6,535 bases of DNA. Source: CAZVEV01 sp964625865. Its GTDB lineage: Bacteria; Planctomycetota; Phycisphaerae; SM23-33. Shown piece by piece: positions 1 to 4,757 of this stretch (position 1 is its first letter; the number at the start of each line of letters is the position of its first letter). The stretch is taken from assembly GCA_964625865.1 (NCBI GenBank), contig CAZVEV010000318.1:1-6535 (forward strand), in the 5' to 3' direction. Below the pieces are notes generated by a model. The model was not told the DNA's origin. It was given only the letters and a program-made list of their open reading frames with translations, and made no database searches. The translations under genes were made by a program, and so were the position numbers.

Positions 1-125
1 GACCATTCGTGTTCGCCACACATGCTGGCGATCTCGGCCAGGGCGTCTTCGTGCTCGTAGGATTGGACCCACAGGCCCGTGAAGGCTGCGGCGATGTGTT
101 CGTACAGGTGCTGTTGTAGTGTCAT
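1..125 (-). CDS. AAA+ family ATPase, N-terminal fragment (gene runs off the left edge)
   Basis: The reading frame starts at ATG 125-123 and is open for 41 codons to the window edge. A Shine-Dalgarno-like AAAGGA lies about 10 bases upstream of the ATG. The protein begins MTLQQHLYEH and contains the stretch LWVQSYEHEDALAEIA, followed by a Cys and a Trp. From memory, this acidic 'EHEDALAEIA' segment is characteristic of the N-terminus of AAA+ ATPases encoded beside DUF1257/DUF2997 genes. The Walker motifs would lie outside the window, so ATPase identity rests on this segment and on the presence of DUF1257 and DUF2997 nearby. The family would use ATP hydrolysis to remodel a protein partner, probably in the cytoplasm. 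It lies on the same strand as the conjugation operon but is separated from it by the plus-strand gene at 474-1823, so it probably needs its own promoter in the 126-473 gap. Confidence 0.68.
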   Translation of the reverse strand, partial: MTLQQHLYEHIAAAFTGLWVQSYEHEDALAEIASMCGEHEW

Positions 126-297
126 GGAGTGTGTATCCTTTCGTGGATGACCAGGTCAGGGGAACGTCCAGTTCGTGGGTGCCTAGCAGGTCATGCGGGA
201 CTGAGTACCACTAGCTTCGATGAGGGAGTTCTGTGAGTGCGGTGGCGAGTTCAGAGGCTACCCGATCGCGAACGATGGCGAAAGGCGGTGCGGGCAG

Positions 298-311
298 TGT
301 CACCGGTGACA
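298..311. promoter_or_regulatory. Perfect 14-base palindrome, possible operator
   Basis: TGTCACCGGTGACA is identical to its own reverse complement. It lies between the two divergent start codons, about 63 bases upstream of the -35 box of the rightward promoter and about 170 bases upstream of the ATPase start. A symmetric site of this length between divergent genes suits a dimeric helix-turn-helix repressor. No regulator gene in this window is clearly its partner, and a chance palindrome cannot be excluded. Confidence 0.4.
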
Positions 312-373
312 GAGTATTCCAAAGGCTTTGCCTCCTCTGACGGACGGGCCTTGGGTCTACGTGATTCCAGCAC

Positions 374-402
374 TTGATAGTTCCGGAGAGCGGTGGTATA
401 TC
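374..402 (+). promoter_or_regulatory. Sigma70-like promoter for the 449-residue membrane protein gene
   Basis: The -35 box TTGATA (374-379) matches five of six consensus bases. It is followed by exactly 17 bases and the -10 box TATATC (397-402), which keeps the TATA core. Transcription would start near 409, giving a leader of about 65 bases before the ATG at 474. The boxes are AT-rich within a GC-rich region. Promoter assignment by eye is fallible, and planctomycete promoters are poorly characterised. Confidence 0.5.
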
Positions 403-419
403 TCGCTAGTCGTCTCCGG
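383..419. repeat. Inverted repeat CCGGAGA / TCTCCGG overlapping the promoter
   Basis: CCGGAGA at 383-389 and its exact complement TCTCCGG at 413-419 are 23 bases apart. The left arm sits in the -35/-10 spacer and the right arm just after the predicted start point, so the pair flanks the -10 box. That placement fits an operator for a repressor that blocks initiation. Most of the left arm would not be transcribed, so an RNA hairpin is less likely. Confidence 0.42.
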
Positions 420-473
420 GAATGGCCAGTTGAAGGCTGCTTGCATGGGCGATACGCAGGGAAGGAATCTGCC

Positions 474-1823
474 ATGGGTTCGACCACAGAGTTGAAGATT
501 TCGGGCGTCTCTTTCTACGCAAATGAGTCTCGCAATATTGAAACCCTTTCAATCGCCACTGCGATGCTGGCCGAGAGATTTGGAGGTGCTTTTCGGGCTG
601 TCGGTGTCGAGCCCTGCTTCGTCCAAGGTGGCTCCTCGCTACTGATGACGGTCCCAATCGGGGTTGCGGATGAGATCAAGGCCATGGCCGAGAAGGTGCT
701 GGGCTTGCTGCATATGCTAGAGGGCAAAGACCATGAGGTCGCTTTGGAAGGCCATGAACTCCGTGCGGTTCTAAGGGTATTGGCGACTCTTGACGAACCA
801 TCAGCTACGTTGCGAAGGCTGGTGCAGAGGGCCATCGGGCATGACGTGTCAGGTCAACACACTGACGCGTTGAAGTCGCGGCTGGATTGCGTGCCCCGCA
901 GCCCGGACGCCCCGGAGTGGCGCGTGGTAGATCAAGTGCTGGGGCGAGAAGCGACCGGCGCTTCCAGATTCATGTTAATCGTGCGGATTGTGATGCTGGG
1001 CGTGGCCGGGGTGTTGGTCTGGAGCTTGACGTCCGAGCAGCTTTCGAGCTCTGCGGTCTGGAAGCTGGCAGGCGTGGGGGTCGCTTGCCTGATTGGTGTT
1101 GTGGGCGGGGTGAGGCCCTACGCAGCACAGAGTATCTATCGGGCGGTCGCGGCTGCGGAGGCTCGGTCGCGCTCGTTCAGGACTCTGGATTCGGTCTCGG
1201 GATTGCTCTACTACGTTGTGCTGCTGGTGGGTGTAGGTAGCGCGGCGATATTCGTGCACAGCTATACCAGCGGTCGATATCTGCCGGGTAGGTACCATGA
1301 ACTAGGCCCACTGGTATTGCATGATGAAGCGGGCTGGGCATCGATGGGGAAAGCCTACCGCGAGGCCTATGAGGAGGGCATGGTCAAGTCTGGCCACAGC
1401 AAGGGGGCCGGTCCGGAACGGTATGCCAATGTCGCAGCCAAGATGGATTACGCCATGGACCCGCGTCCATACGTTCAGTGTGAGGCCATCTTGCAGTCCA
1501 AGCAGGGCCAAGCCTTCGTGGCCCTACTGAAAGGCGTGCCGACCGCTAAGCCCACGCAAGGTGAGCCGACTGTCATCGCGAAGGATGCAACTTTTGAGGA
1601 CATTCTGAAGGCCGCGACGTCGCAGTCTCCCGAACCGCGGAAGCTCGTGATCAATGACGTTGAGTTCGTCGTAACGGCCTCTCCGATGGAAGAGGGAGGC
1701 GTATCTTTCGTGCTAGTCCACGACCAAGTGAGCCTGAACTTTGTGGATAAGGGCAACGCTTCCCCGCTGGAATTACAGCAGATGGCCGACTTGCTTAAAT
1801 CCGTCAGGCGTGACTCTGACTAG
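474..1823 (+). CDS. Three-helix membrane protein of unknown function, 449 residues
   Basis: I do not recognise the family. I chose ATG 474 because AAGGA (462-466) lies 7 bases upstream. An earlier in-frame GTG at 393 would place translation inside the predicted promoter. The protein has an N-terminal soluble domain (about 1-165, mixed alpha/beta), three hydrophobic segments (about 167-185, 194-213, 242-262), and a C-terminal soluble domain (about 265-449). No cleavable signal peptide is visible. Three helices place the two soluble domains on opposite sides of the membrane, with the N-terminal domain probably cytoplasmic. The C-terminal part has a helical stretch (about 285-345) and then strand-rich sequence (about 388-424). 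No catalytic motif stands out. Codon use is more mixed at third positions than in the minus-strand operon, suggesting a separate origin. The gene converges on the operon and ends 53 bases from the helix-turn-helix frame's stop. It may be a passenger, or a membrane effector tied to the system. Confidence 0.85.
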   Translation: MGSTTELKISGVSFYANESRNIETLSIATAMLAERFGGAFRAVGVEPCFVQGGSSLLMTVPIGVADEIKAMAEKVLGLLHMLEGKDHEVALEGHELRAVLRVLATLDEPSATLRRLVQRAIGHDVSGQHTDALKSRLDCVPRSPDAPEWRVVDQVLGREATGASRFMLIVRIVMLGVAGVLVWSLTSEQLSSSAVWKLAGVGVACLIGVVGGVRPYAAQSIYRAVAAAEARSRSFRTLDSVSGLLYYVVLLVGVGSAAIFVHSYTSGRYLPGRYHELGPLVLHDEAGWASMGKAYREAYEEGMVKSGHSKGAGPERYANVAAKMDYAMDPRPYVQCEAILQSKQGQAFVALLKGVPTAKPTQGEPTVIAKDATFEDILKAATSQSPEPRKLVINDVEFVVTASPMEEGGVSFVLVHDQVSLNFVDKGNASPLELQQMADLLKSVRRDSD

Positions 1824-1876
1824 ACGACTGTTCAAACTCATCTCCTCCCAACCCTCTGATGCCAGCCCACCTGGAA

Positions 1877-2179
1877 TCAATCGTTCCCGCCACACACCCT
1901 TCGCTGCTCATCCCACCTTACCGGCAGGTTTTTCCGCAGCTTCCCAAGACTGATTCCCTCCGGTTCATTCCCAAGCAAGATAGCCTTGACGATGTCCGGC
2001 GCAAGCGACGTCAAGCGCGGAATCCGCCCGGCATACGTACGATCGACACCGACGTCCCGAGCGAGATCCTCCACGCCGGCGTACTCACCAGACTCGATCT
2101 GCTCCTGCCACCGGTGGACTTTGGCGGGGGCCTCGATGAACGTGGGCTTGCCGACTCGTCGGGAGTGGCGACTCCTCAG
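1877..2179 (-). CDS. Small helix-turn-helix protein resembling the C-terminal domain of serine recombinases; start unclear, possibly a relic
   Basis: The frame holds GKPTFIEAPAKVHRWQ, then GEYAGVEDLARDVGVDRTYA, then LAPDIVKAILLG and finally VRWDEQRR. From memory this matches a helix-turn-helix domain found at the C-terminus of large serine recombinases and as free-standing proteins of about 100 residues in Planctomycetes. The only ordinary start is GTG 2074, but it cuts the domain in half: the conserved HRWQ helix lies upstream. The frame is closed by a TGA just before CTG 2179, so a complete domain needs that rare CTG start or coupling to the DUF2997 stop at 2178-2176, which overlaps the CTG. 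From CTG the product is 100 residues. Either a non-canonical start is used, or the gene lost its 5' end when the operon was placed beside it. It could bind DNA; a regulatory role for the operon is speculation. Confidence 0.5.
   Translation of the reverse strand: MRSRHSRRVGKPTFIEAPAKVHRWQEQIESGEYAGVEDLARDVGVDRTYAGRIPRLTSLAPDIVKAILLGNEPEGISLGKLRKNLPVRWDEQRRVCGGND
2162..2175. other. Small hairpin just after the DUF2997 stop
   Basis: GGAGT (2162-2166) pairs with ACTCC (2171-2175) across a four-base loop, immediately downstream of the DUF2997 stop on the minus strand. No T-run follows, so this is not a convincing intrinsic terminator. It would sit at the very start of the helix-turn-helix frame. 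Confidence 0.25.
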
Positions 2180-2367
2180 GCACCTTCATGGCCCTGCGTC
2201 TGTCGTGCAGACACCTGGTAGCGCTCCGTGGTAGGCTGATACGACAGTTTCTCGCCCAGCGCGTTCTCGATCAGTCGGCTGGCATGCTGACACGATGTGC
2301 CGGCAAACCCCTTGGTCTCCAGCCGTGTCTCACCCTGGGGGCTGACGATGATCTCAATGATCCTCAT
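2176..2367 (-). CDS. DUF2997 family small protein, 63 residues
   Basis: The protein begins MRIIEIIVSPQGETRLETKG, followed by FAGTSC and a helix RLIENALGEK, and ends GHEGA. The pattern of an N-terminal strand pair, 'KGFxGxSC', then a helix ending in a LG matches DUF2997 as I remember it; members are about 60-75 residues, so this one is full length. No biochemical function is established to my knowledge. The hairpin-then-helix order resembles the start of a beta-grasp fold such as ubiquitin, but the protein is slightly short and its tail is EGA, not GG. The ATG at 2367 is in the ATGA overlap with the DUF1257 stop, so the two are translationally coupled and probably made in fixed ratio. A longer upstream extension of this frame overlaps DUF1257 and is rejected. 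Confidence 0.82.
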   Translation of the reverse strand: MRIIEIIVSPQGETRLETKGFAGTSCQHASRLIENALGEKLSYQPTTERYQVSARQTQGHEGA

Positions 2368-2735
2368 GATGCAGCACCTCCCACCTGAATGGTCAACTTG
2401 ATCGATCCGTCCTGCAGCGGCTGCTCGGTCACGGTATGACCGGCACGACGGGCTTCGAGCTTGGCCTTCTCGATCGCGTACGCCTGGAGCAGGCGATCCA
2501 GCTCGGCCTGCTTTCCCCACTGCTGCCCGTAGTTGTCGTAATGGACCTGGCGGGCATTGGTGTCGACTACCACCGGATATCGCCAGTCTGGCAAGTGCAC
2601 GATCAGGCCTTCGACTTCGGTCGTGAACAGCTTGCCCCTGCCCTGGACGGGCTCAGCCAGACCCAGCCGCCGGCATGCGGCAGCCAGGGCGGTTGGATCT
2701 CTGATCTCGGTCTTGATCGTCACGATGTGGCTCAT
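2364..2735 (-). CDS. DUF1257 (Ycf35-like) protein with a C-terminal Gly-Gly tail, 123 residues
   Basis: The start ATG 2735 follows AAAGGAG by about 10 bases. The sequence opens MSHIVTIKTEIRDPTAL, has a central DNYG-QQWGK segment (68-75), a helix LDRLLQAYAIEKAKLEARR (79-97), then GHTVTEQPLQDGSIKLTIQ (99-117). These are DUF1257 hallmarks, the family that includes plastid and cyanobacterial Ycf35 ('MSHxxTIKT', 'AYA', 'DGSIxL'). The molecular function of the family is unknown to me. The last residues are VGG-AAS (118-123), so a Gly-Gly lies three residues from the end, the form of an unprocessed ubiquitin-like precursor. With an E1, an E2 and a JAMM peptidase in the operon, it could be the conjugated modifier, a substrate or a scaffold; this is inference. 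It overlaps DUF2997 by four bases. Confidence 0.88.
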   Translation of the reverse strand: MSHIVTIKTEIRDPTALAAACRRLGLAEPVQGRGKLFTTEVEGLIVHLPDWRYPVVVDTNARQVHYDNYGQQWGKQAELDRLLQAYAIEKAKLEARRAGHTVTEQPLQDGSIKLTIQVGGAAS

Positions 2736-2767
2736 GTCGGTGATGCTCCTTTCTCTGGAATAATCAG

Positions 2768-2848
2768 CCCGCCCGGGACGCTGGCGGTCACCAGGGCCAT
2801 CGTGATCATGATGGCCCCGGCCTGCCCCGAAGGGCCATCCCGGGCGGG
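2768..2848 (-). promoter_or_regulatory. Structured intergenic element with mutually exclusive stems (copy B)
   Basis: The gap between the membrane-protein stop (2851) and the DUF1257 ribosome-binding site contains nested inverted repeats. The outer stem is CCCGCCCGGGA (2768-2778) with TCCCGGGCGGG (2838-2848), 11 perfect pairs. Inside, GATGGCCC (2810-2817) can pair perfectly with GGGCCATC at 2794-2801 or with GGGCCATC at 2832-2839. The second choice also invades the outer stem, so the two folds compete. The element lies right after a TAA stop and before the next Shine-Dalgarno. It shares a 20-base core (2810-2829) with the gap at 3705-3821. It could be an attenuator, a processing or stability hairpin, or a repeat element; no T-run marks a standard terminator. 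Confidence 0.55.
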
Positions 2849-2850
2849 TG

Positions 2851-3330
2851 TTACTTGTCTGGGCGTTTCGGTTGTCTGTGTCGCCCCGGCCGGCGGCGGA
2901 CACGTGTCAACTGCCTGGCCGAAGGCGCCTGTGTCAGCGAGAGGTCCGAAGACAACCGGCTGTCGGGGAGCCCGCGGGGCTGCCGGACCTCAGCCGCCTG
3001 GCGATGCTCGTCGAGAAGTGCGATCACATCGAGATCGCTCGGGCGATGTCGCAGGCAGATCCAGACCAGGACTACCGCAGCGATTACAGGCACGGCTACG
3101 CCCAGGCAGATTGCGACCATTCGCAGCCGGCCTGGCCAGAGATAAGCCGCGTCGCTGTCCCGGCGCGCGTCATCAGCCGATTCCACGGCAGTCCGTGTCG
3201 CACGGGCCAGTTCGGTGTTTACATCGGGCGCCCTGTTGCACGTACCGATCAGGCCGAACAGCACGAGCAGAACGATCACCACACCGACCACGGCGGGCCA
3301 GTTGTCCGACACAACGTTGTCGTACTTCAT
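2851..3330 (-). CDS. Two-helix membrane protein, 159 residues, unknown function
   Basis: ATG 3330-3328 overlaps the upstream stop as TGATG and has GGAAAGGGG about 6 bases upstream, so the start is well supported. The protein has a hydrophobic segment at about 12-30 ending in LIGTC (Cys31), a polar linker with many Arg and Asp (32-68), a second hydrophobic segment at about 71-93, and a long basic tail (94-159) ending in an RRRPGRHRQPKRP cluster. If neither helix is cleaved, the tail faces the cytoplasm, where it could bind nucleic acid or an acidic partner. LIGTC is not a canonical lipobox, so lipidation is doubtful. It shares the layout 'helix with Cys, charged linker, helix, basic tail' with the preceding gene, and the two may form a complex. 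No domain was recognised. Confidence 0.75.
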   Translation of the reverse strand: MKYDNVVSDNWPAVVGVVIVLLVLFGLIGTCNRAPDVNTELARATRTAVESADDARRDSDAAYLWPGRLRMVAICLGVAVPVIAAVVLVWICLRHRPSDLDVIALLDEHRQAAEVRQPRGLPDSRLSSDLSLTQAPSARQLTRVRRRPGRHRQPKRPDK

Positions 3331-3704
3331 CACGGGCCCCTTTCCTGTTTCTGGCCGAGGAGTGTTCGCAGCAGGCGTTCCATGATCCGCCGTAGTCGTC
3401 GTTCCCGTGCGATCAGGACGATCGCAACAGTCAGCGCGATGGCAGTAGTCGCCCACAGAAGCACTGCAACCGACGCGTCGGCCCCGGCTTCTTGCCGCTG
3501 GGCCTCGAGGACGCGGCGGTCCTGGTCTCGAAGTTGTTGCATCCGGCGACGGTCCTGCTCGGCCTGCTGGCGGGCCTGGCGGACTGCTTCCAGCGATTGC
3601 CGGTCCGCCCGGGGGGTGGTGTCGTCTTCGTCGCAGCCGAACAGGGCGAGGGCGAACAGAACGACGAATGCGCCGGGGCTGGCGCGAGGAAACTGTCTCA
3701 TCAT
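3330..3704 (-). CDS. Lipoprotein-like membrane protein with coiled coil, 124 residues
   Basis: The start is one of two adjacent ATGs (3704, 3701), with AAGGAG about 10 bases upstream. The N-terminus is a short signal: MMRQFPR, a hydrophobic core (13-22), then the lipobox LFGC with Cys24 followed by DEDD. This predicts cleavage and lipidation at Cys24. Next is a Gln/Arg/Glu-rich heptad-like stretch (about 36-72), probably a coiled coil, then a second hydrophobic helix (about 77-99) and a basic amphipathic tail (100-124). A lipid anchor plus a transmembrane helix would hold the coiled coil outside the cytoplasm with the tail inside. It is coupled to the next gene by TGATG. Function is unknown; assembly of a membrane complex that recruits the conjugation enzymes is possible. 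Confidence 0.75.
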   Translation of the reverse strand: MMRQFPRASPGAFVVLFALALFGCDEDDTTPRADRQSLEAVRQARQQAEQDRRRMQQLRDQDRRVLEAQRQEAGADASVAVLLWATTAIALTVAIVLIARERRLRRIMERLLRTLLGQKQERGP

Positions 3705-3755
3705 GTGTAGGGATCTCCTTCTGCTGTGTCGGAGGTGGGGGTGAAGTTGCCACGA

Positions 3756-3804
3756 CCATCCTCGATGGCCTCGGCCTGCCCCGCCAGGGGGCCTCCCCCG
3801 CGGG
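3756..3804 (-). promoter_or_regulatory. Structured intergenic element (copy A), two tandem hairpins
   Basis: The 117-base gap between the E1 stop (3822) and the lipoprotein start (3704) contains CCATC-CTC-GATGG (3756-3768), a five-pair hairpin with a three-base loop. Beside it is a stronger compound hairpin at 3780-3804, where CCCGC pairs with GCGGG and, inside a CA bulge, GGGGG pairs with CCCCC around CCT. Bases 3764-3783 match 2810-2829 in 19 of 20 positions. Both copies sit just after a TAA stop and before a strong ribosome-binding site, each leading into a coupled gene pair. On the minus strand there is no T-run, so I do not call a terminator. Confidence 0.55.
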
Positions 3805-3821
3805 TTTCGTCTGGTTGGGGG

Positions 3822-4757
3822 TTATGGCGGATAGGGCAGCAGCTCGCACAGGAACTGCACGGTGTCGGCGCCGGAGATGTCCCGGTCCACGTCGTATTGC
3901 CCCGTGTTGGGATCGTAGTACATCCAGCGGTAGACCTTCGCCAGAATGTCTCGTGTTTCATGAGCCGACATGTCATCGATCTCCGCAACGCCAGTAGGAC
4001 GGAACGCGGGGATGACCAGGGGCGGCTGGCGAGGGTTCCTGACCGGCCCGTGGGGCGTTTCGATCATCTGTTCGCCGTTGGACACATCGCCCGTCGTGCC
4101 GCAGGTCAGCTCAGACGCCAGGATGTTCAACGTCACGTCCGGGTCCACCGGTAGACAGCGGAGCCACTTGGTCAGCTGGCCCACAGCCAACCCGGCAGCA
4201 ACATTCGAGGTGTAGATGGTGGACTTGGCCGTACAGGCGCCCGCGTGGGCTTCGGATGCGGCAAACAACGTCGTCGGGTAGTGTTTGCGGCTGACGGCAT
4301 CGGCAACGCTCAGGACACGCACGACCTCTGCGCTCATCCGGGTATCAGCGTAGAACCGCACGTCGTCCCGGACGGCCTGCCAGATGTGCCGGCGGGTCTC
4401 GATCGCGTCCACGCAACAGAACAGGACGTCCCCGACACTCATGGAGCGTTTGAACCGACTGGTGATCGACTCCACTGCCAGCCCACTGTTAATCCACTTG
4501 GCCACGTCAGCGGTGGCCTCAACCTTCAGCCGGCCGAGGTCCGATTCGAAGTAGCCCTGTGGCGCCAGGTTCTCGACCTCGACGCGATCGAAGTCGATCA
4601 GTTGCAGGCGGGGTACACCAATGGCAGTCAGTTGCAGGGCGACTTGTCGGCCTACAGCACCCACGCCGACCACGGTCACCGTCAGGTCGGCCAGGCGCTC
4701 GACCGGGATGATGTCACGCTGGCGGATGTCACGCCGTGAGAGATCCGGGGTGGTCAT
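3822..4757 (-). CDS. E1-like ThiF-family adenylating enzyme, 311 residues
   Basis: E1-like enzymes adenylate the C-terminal Gly of a ubiquitin-like or sulfur-carrier protein and usually pass it to a cysteine. Visible here are the ATP-binding loop GVGAVG (31-36), LIDFDRVEVENL (53-64) with Asp55, Asp57 and Asn63, Gln67, Lys78 in GRLK, and FCCVDAIETRR (113-123) with Asp117. Arg/Gln residues at 12-14 precede the Rossmann core. HAGACTAKST (171-180) places Cys175 in the crossover loop where the thioester cysteine is expected. There is no CxxC pair as in the structural zinc site of ThiF/MoeB. Residues after about 215 form an extra C-terminal region ending in YPP that I cannot assign. ATG 4757 overlaps the JAMM gene stop as ATGA, so the two are coupled. 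The genetic pairing with JAMM and E2-like genes favours protein modification over thiamin or molybdopterin synthesis. Confidence 0.92.
   Translation of the reverse strand: MTTPDLSRRDIRQRDIIPVERLADLTVTVVGVGAVGRQVALQLTAIGVPRLQLIDFDRVEVENLAPQGYFESDLGRLKVEATADVAKWINSGLAVESITSRFKRSMSVGDVLFCCVDAIETRRHIWQAVRDDVRFYADTRMSAEVVRVLSVADAVSRKHYPTTLFAASEAHAGACTAKSTIYTSNVAAGLAVGQLTKWLRCLPVDPDVTLNILASELTCGTTGDVSNGEQMIETPHGPVRNPRQPPLVIPAFRPTGVAEIDDMSAHETRDILAKVYRWMYYDPNTGQYDVDRDISGADTVQFLCELLPYPP

Larger units (their letters stand above)
126..473. other. Divergent intergenic region, 348 bases
   Basis: This gap separates two divergent genes: the AAA+ ATPase (minus strand) and the 449-residue membrane protein (plus strand). 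It holds a 14-base palindrome at 298-311, a sigma70-like promoter at 374-402 reading rightward, an inverted repeat overlapping that promoter, and a Shine-Dalgarno AAGGA at 462-466. I see no convincing promoter for the leftward ATPase gene. Short reading frames here have no recognisable domain and I do not call them genes. Confidence 0.6.

Noticed and set aside
383..419. tRNA-like or structured RNA gene suggested by the inverted repeat
   Set aside because: Only one seven-pair stem is present, with no cloverleaf arms or conserved T-loop, and it overlaps a better-supported promoter.
251..487. Minus-strand frame of 78 codons in the divergent gap
   Set aside because: It overlaps the promoter and start of the 449-residue gene, is Arg-rich with no domain, and has no supporting ribosome-binding site.
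1824..1876. Terminator between the convergent genes
   Set aside because: I found no stem of five or more pairs followed by a T-run in these 53 bases on either strand.
2436..3395. Long plus-strand reading frame of 319 codons
   Set aside because: It runs antisense to DUF1257, the intergenic element and the membrane gene, is rich in Arg/Pro/Gly as expected from GC-rich shadow frames, and has no recognisable domain.
3780..3804. GC-rich hairpin as a rho-independent terminator
   Set aside because: The T-rich bases after the stem lie on the plus strand, where no gene precedes it; in operon direction there is no T-run, and a strong ribosome-binding site follows.
2851..3849. Minus-strand frame of 332 codons containing the two-helix membrane protein
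   Set aside because: The upstream half is low-complexity Pro/Arg sequence overlapping the lipoprotein gene in another frame. ATG 3330 has a good ribosome-binding site and TGATG coupling, so only 2851-3330 is called.
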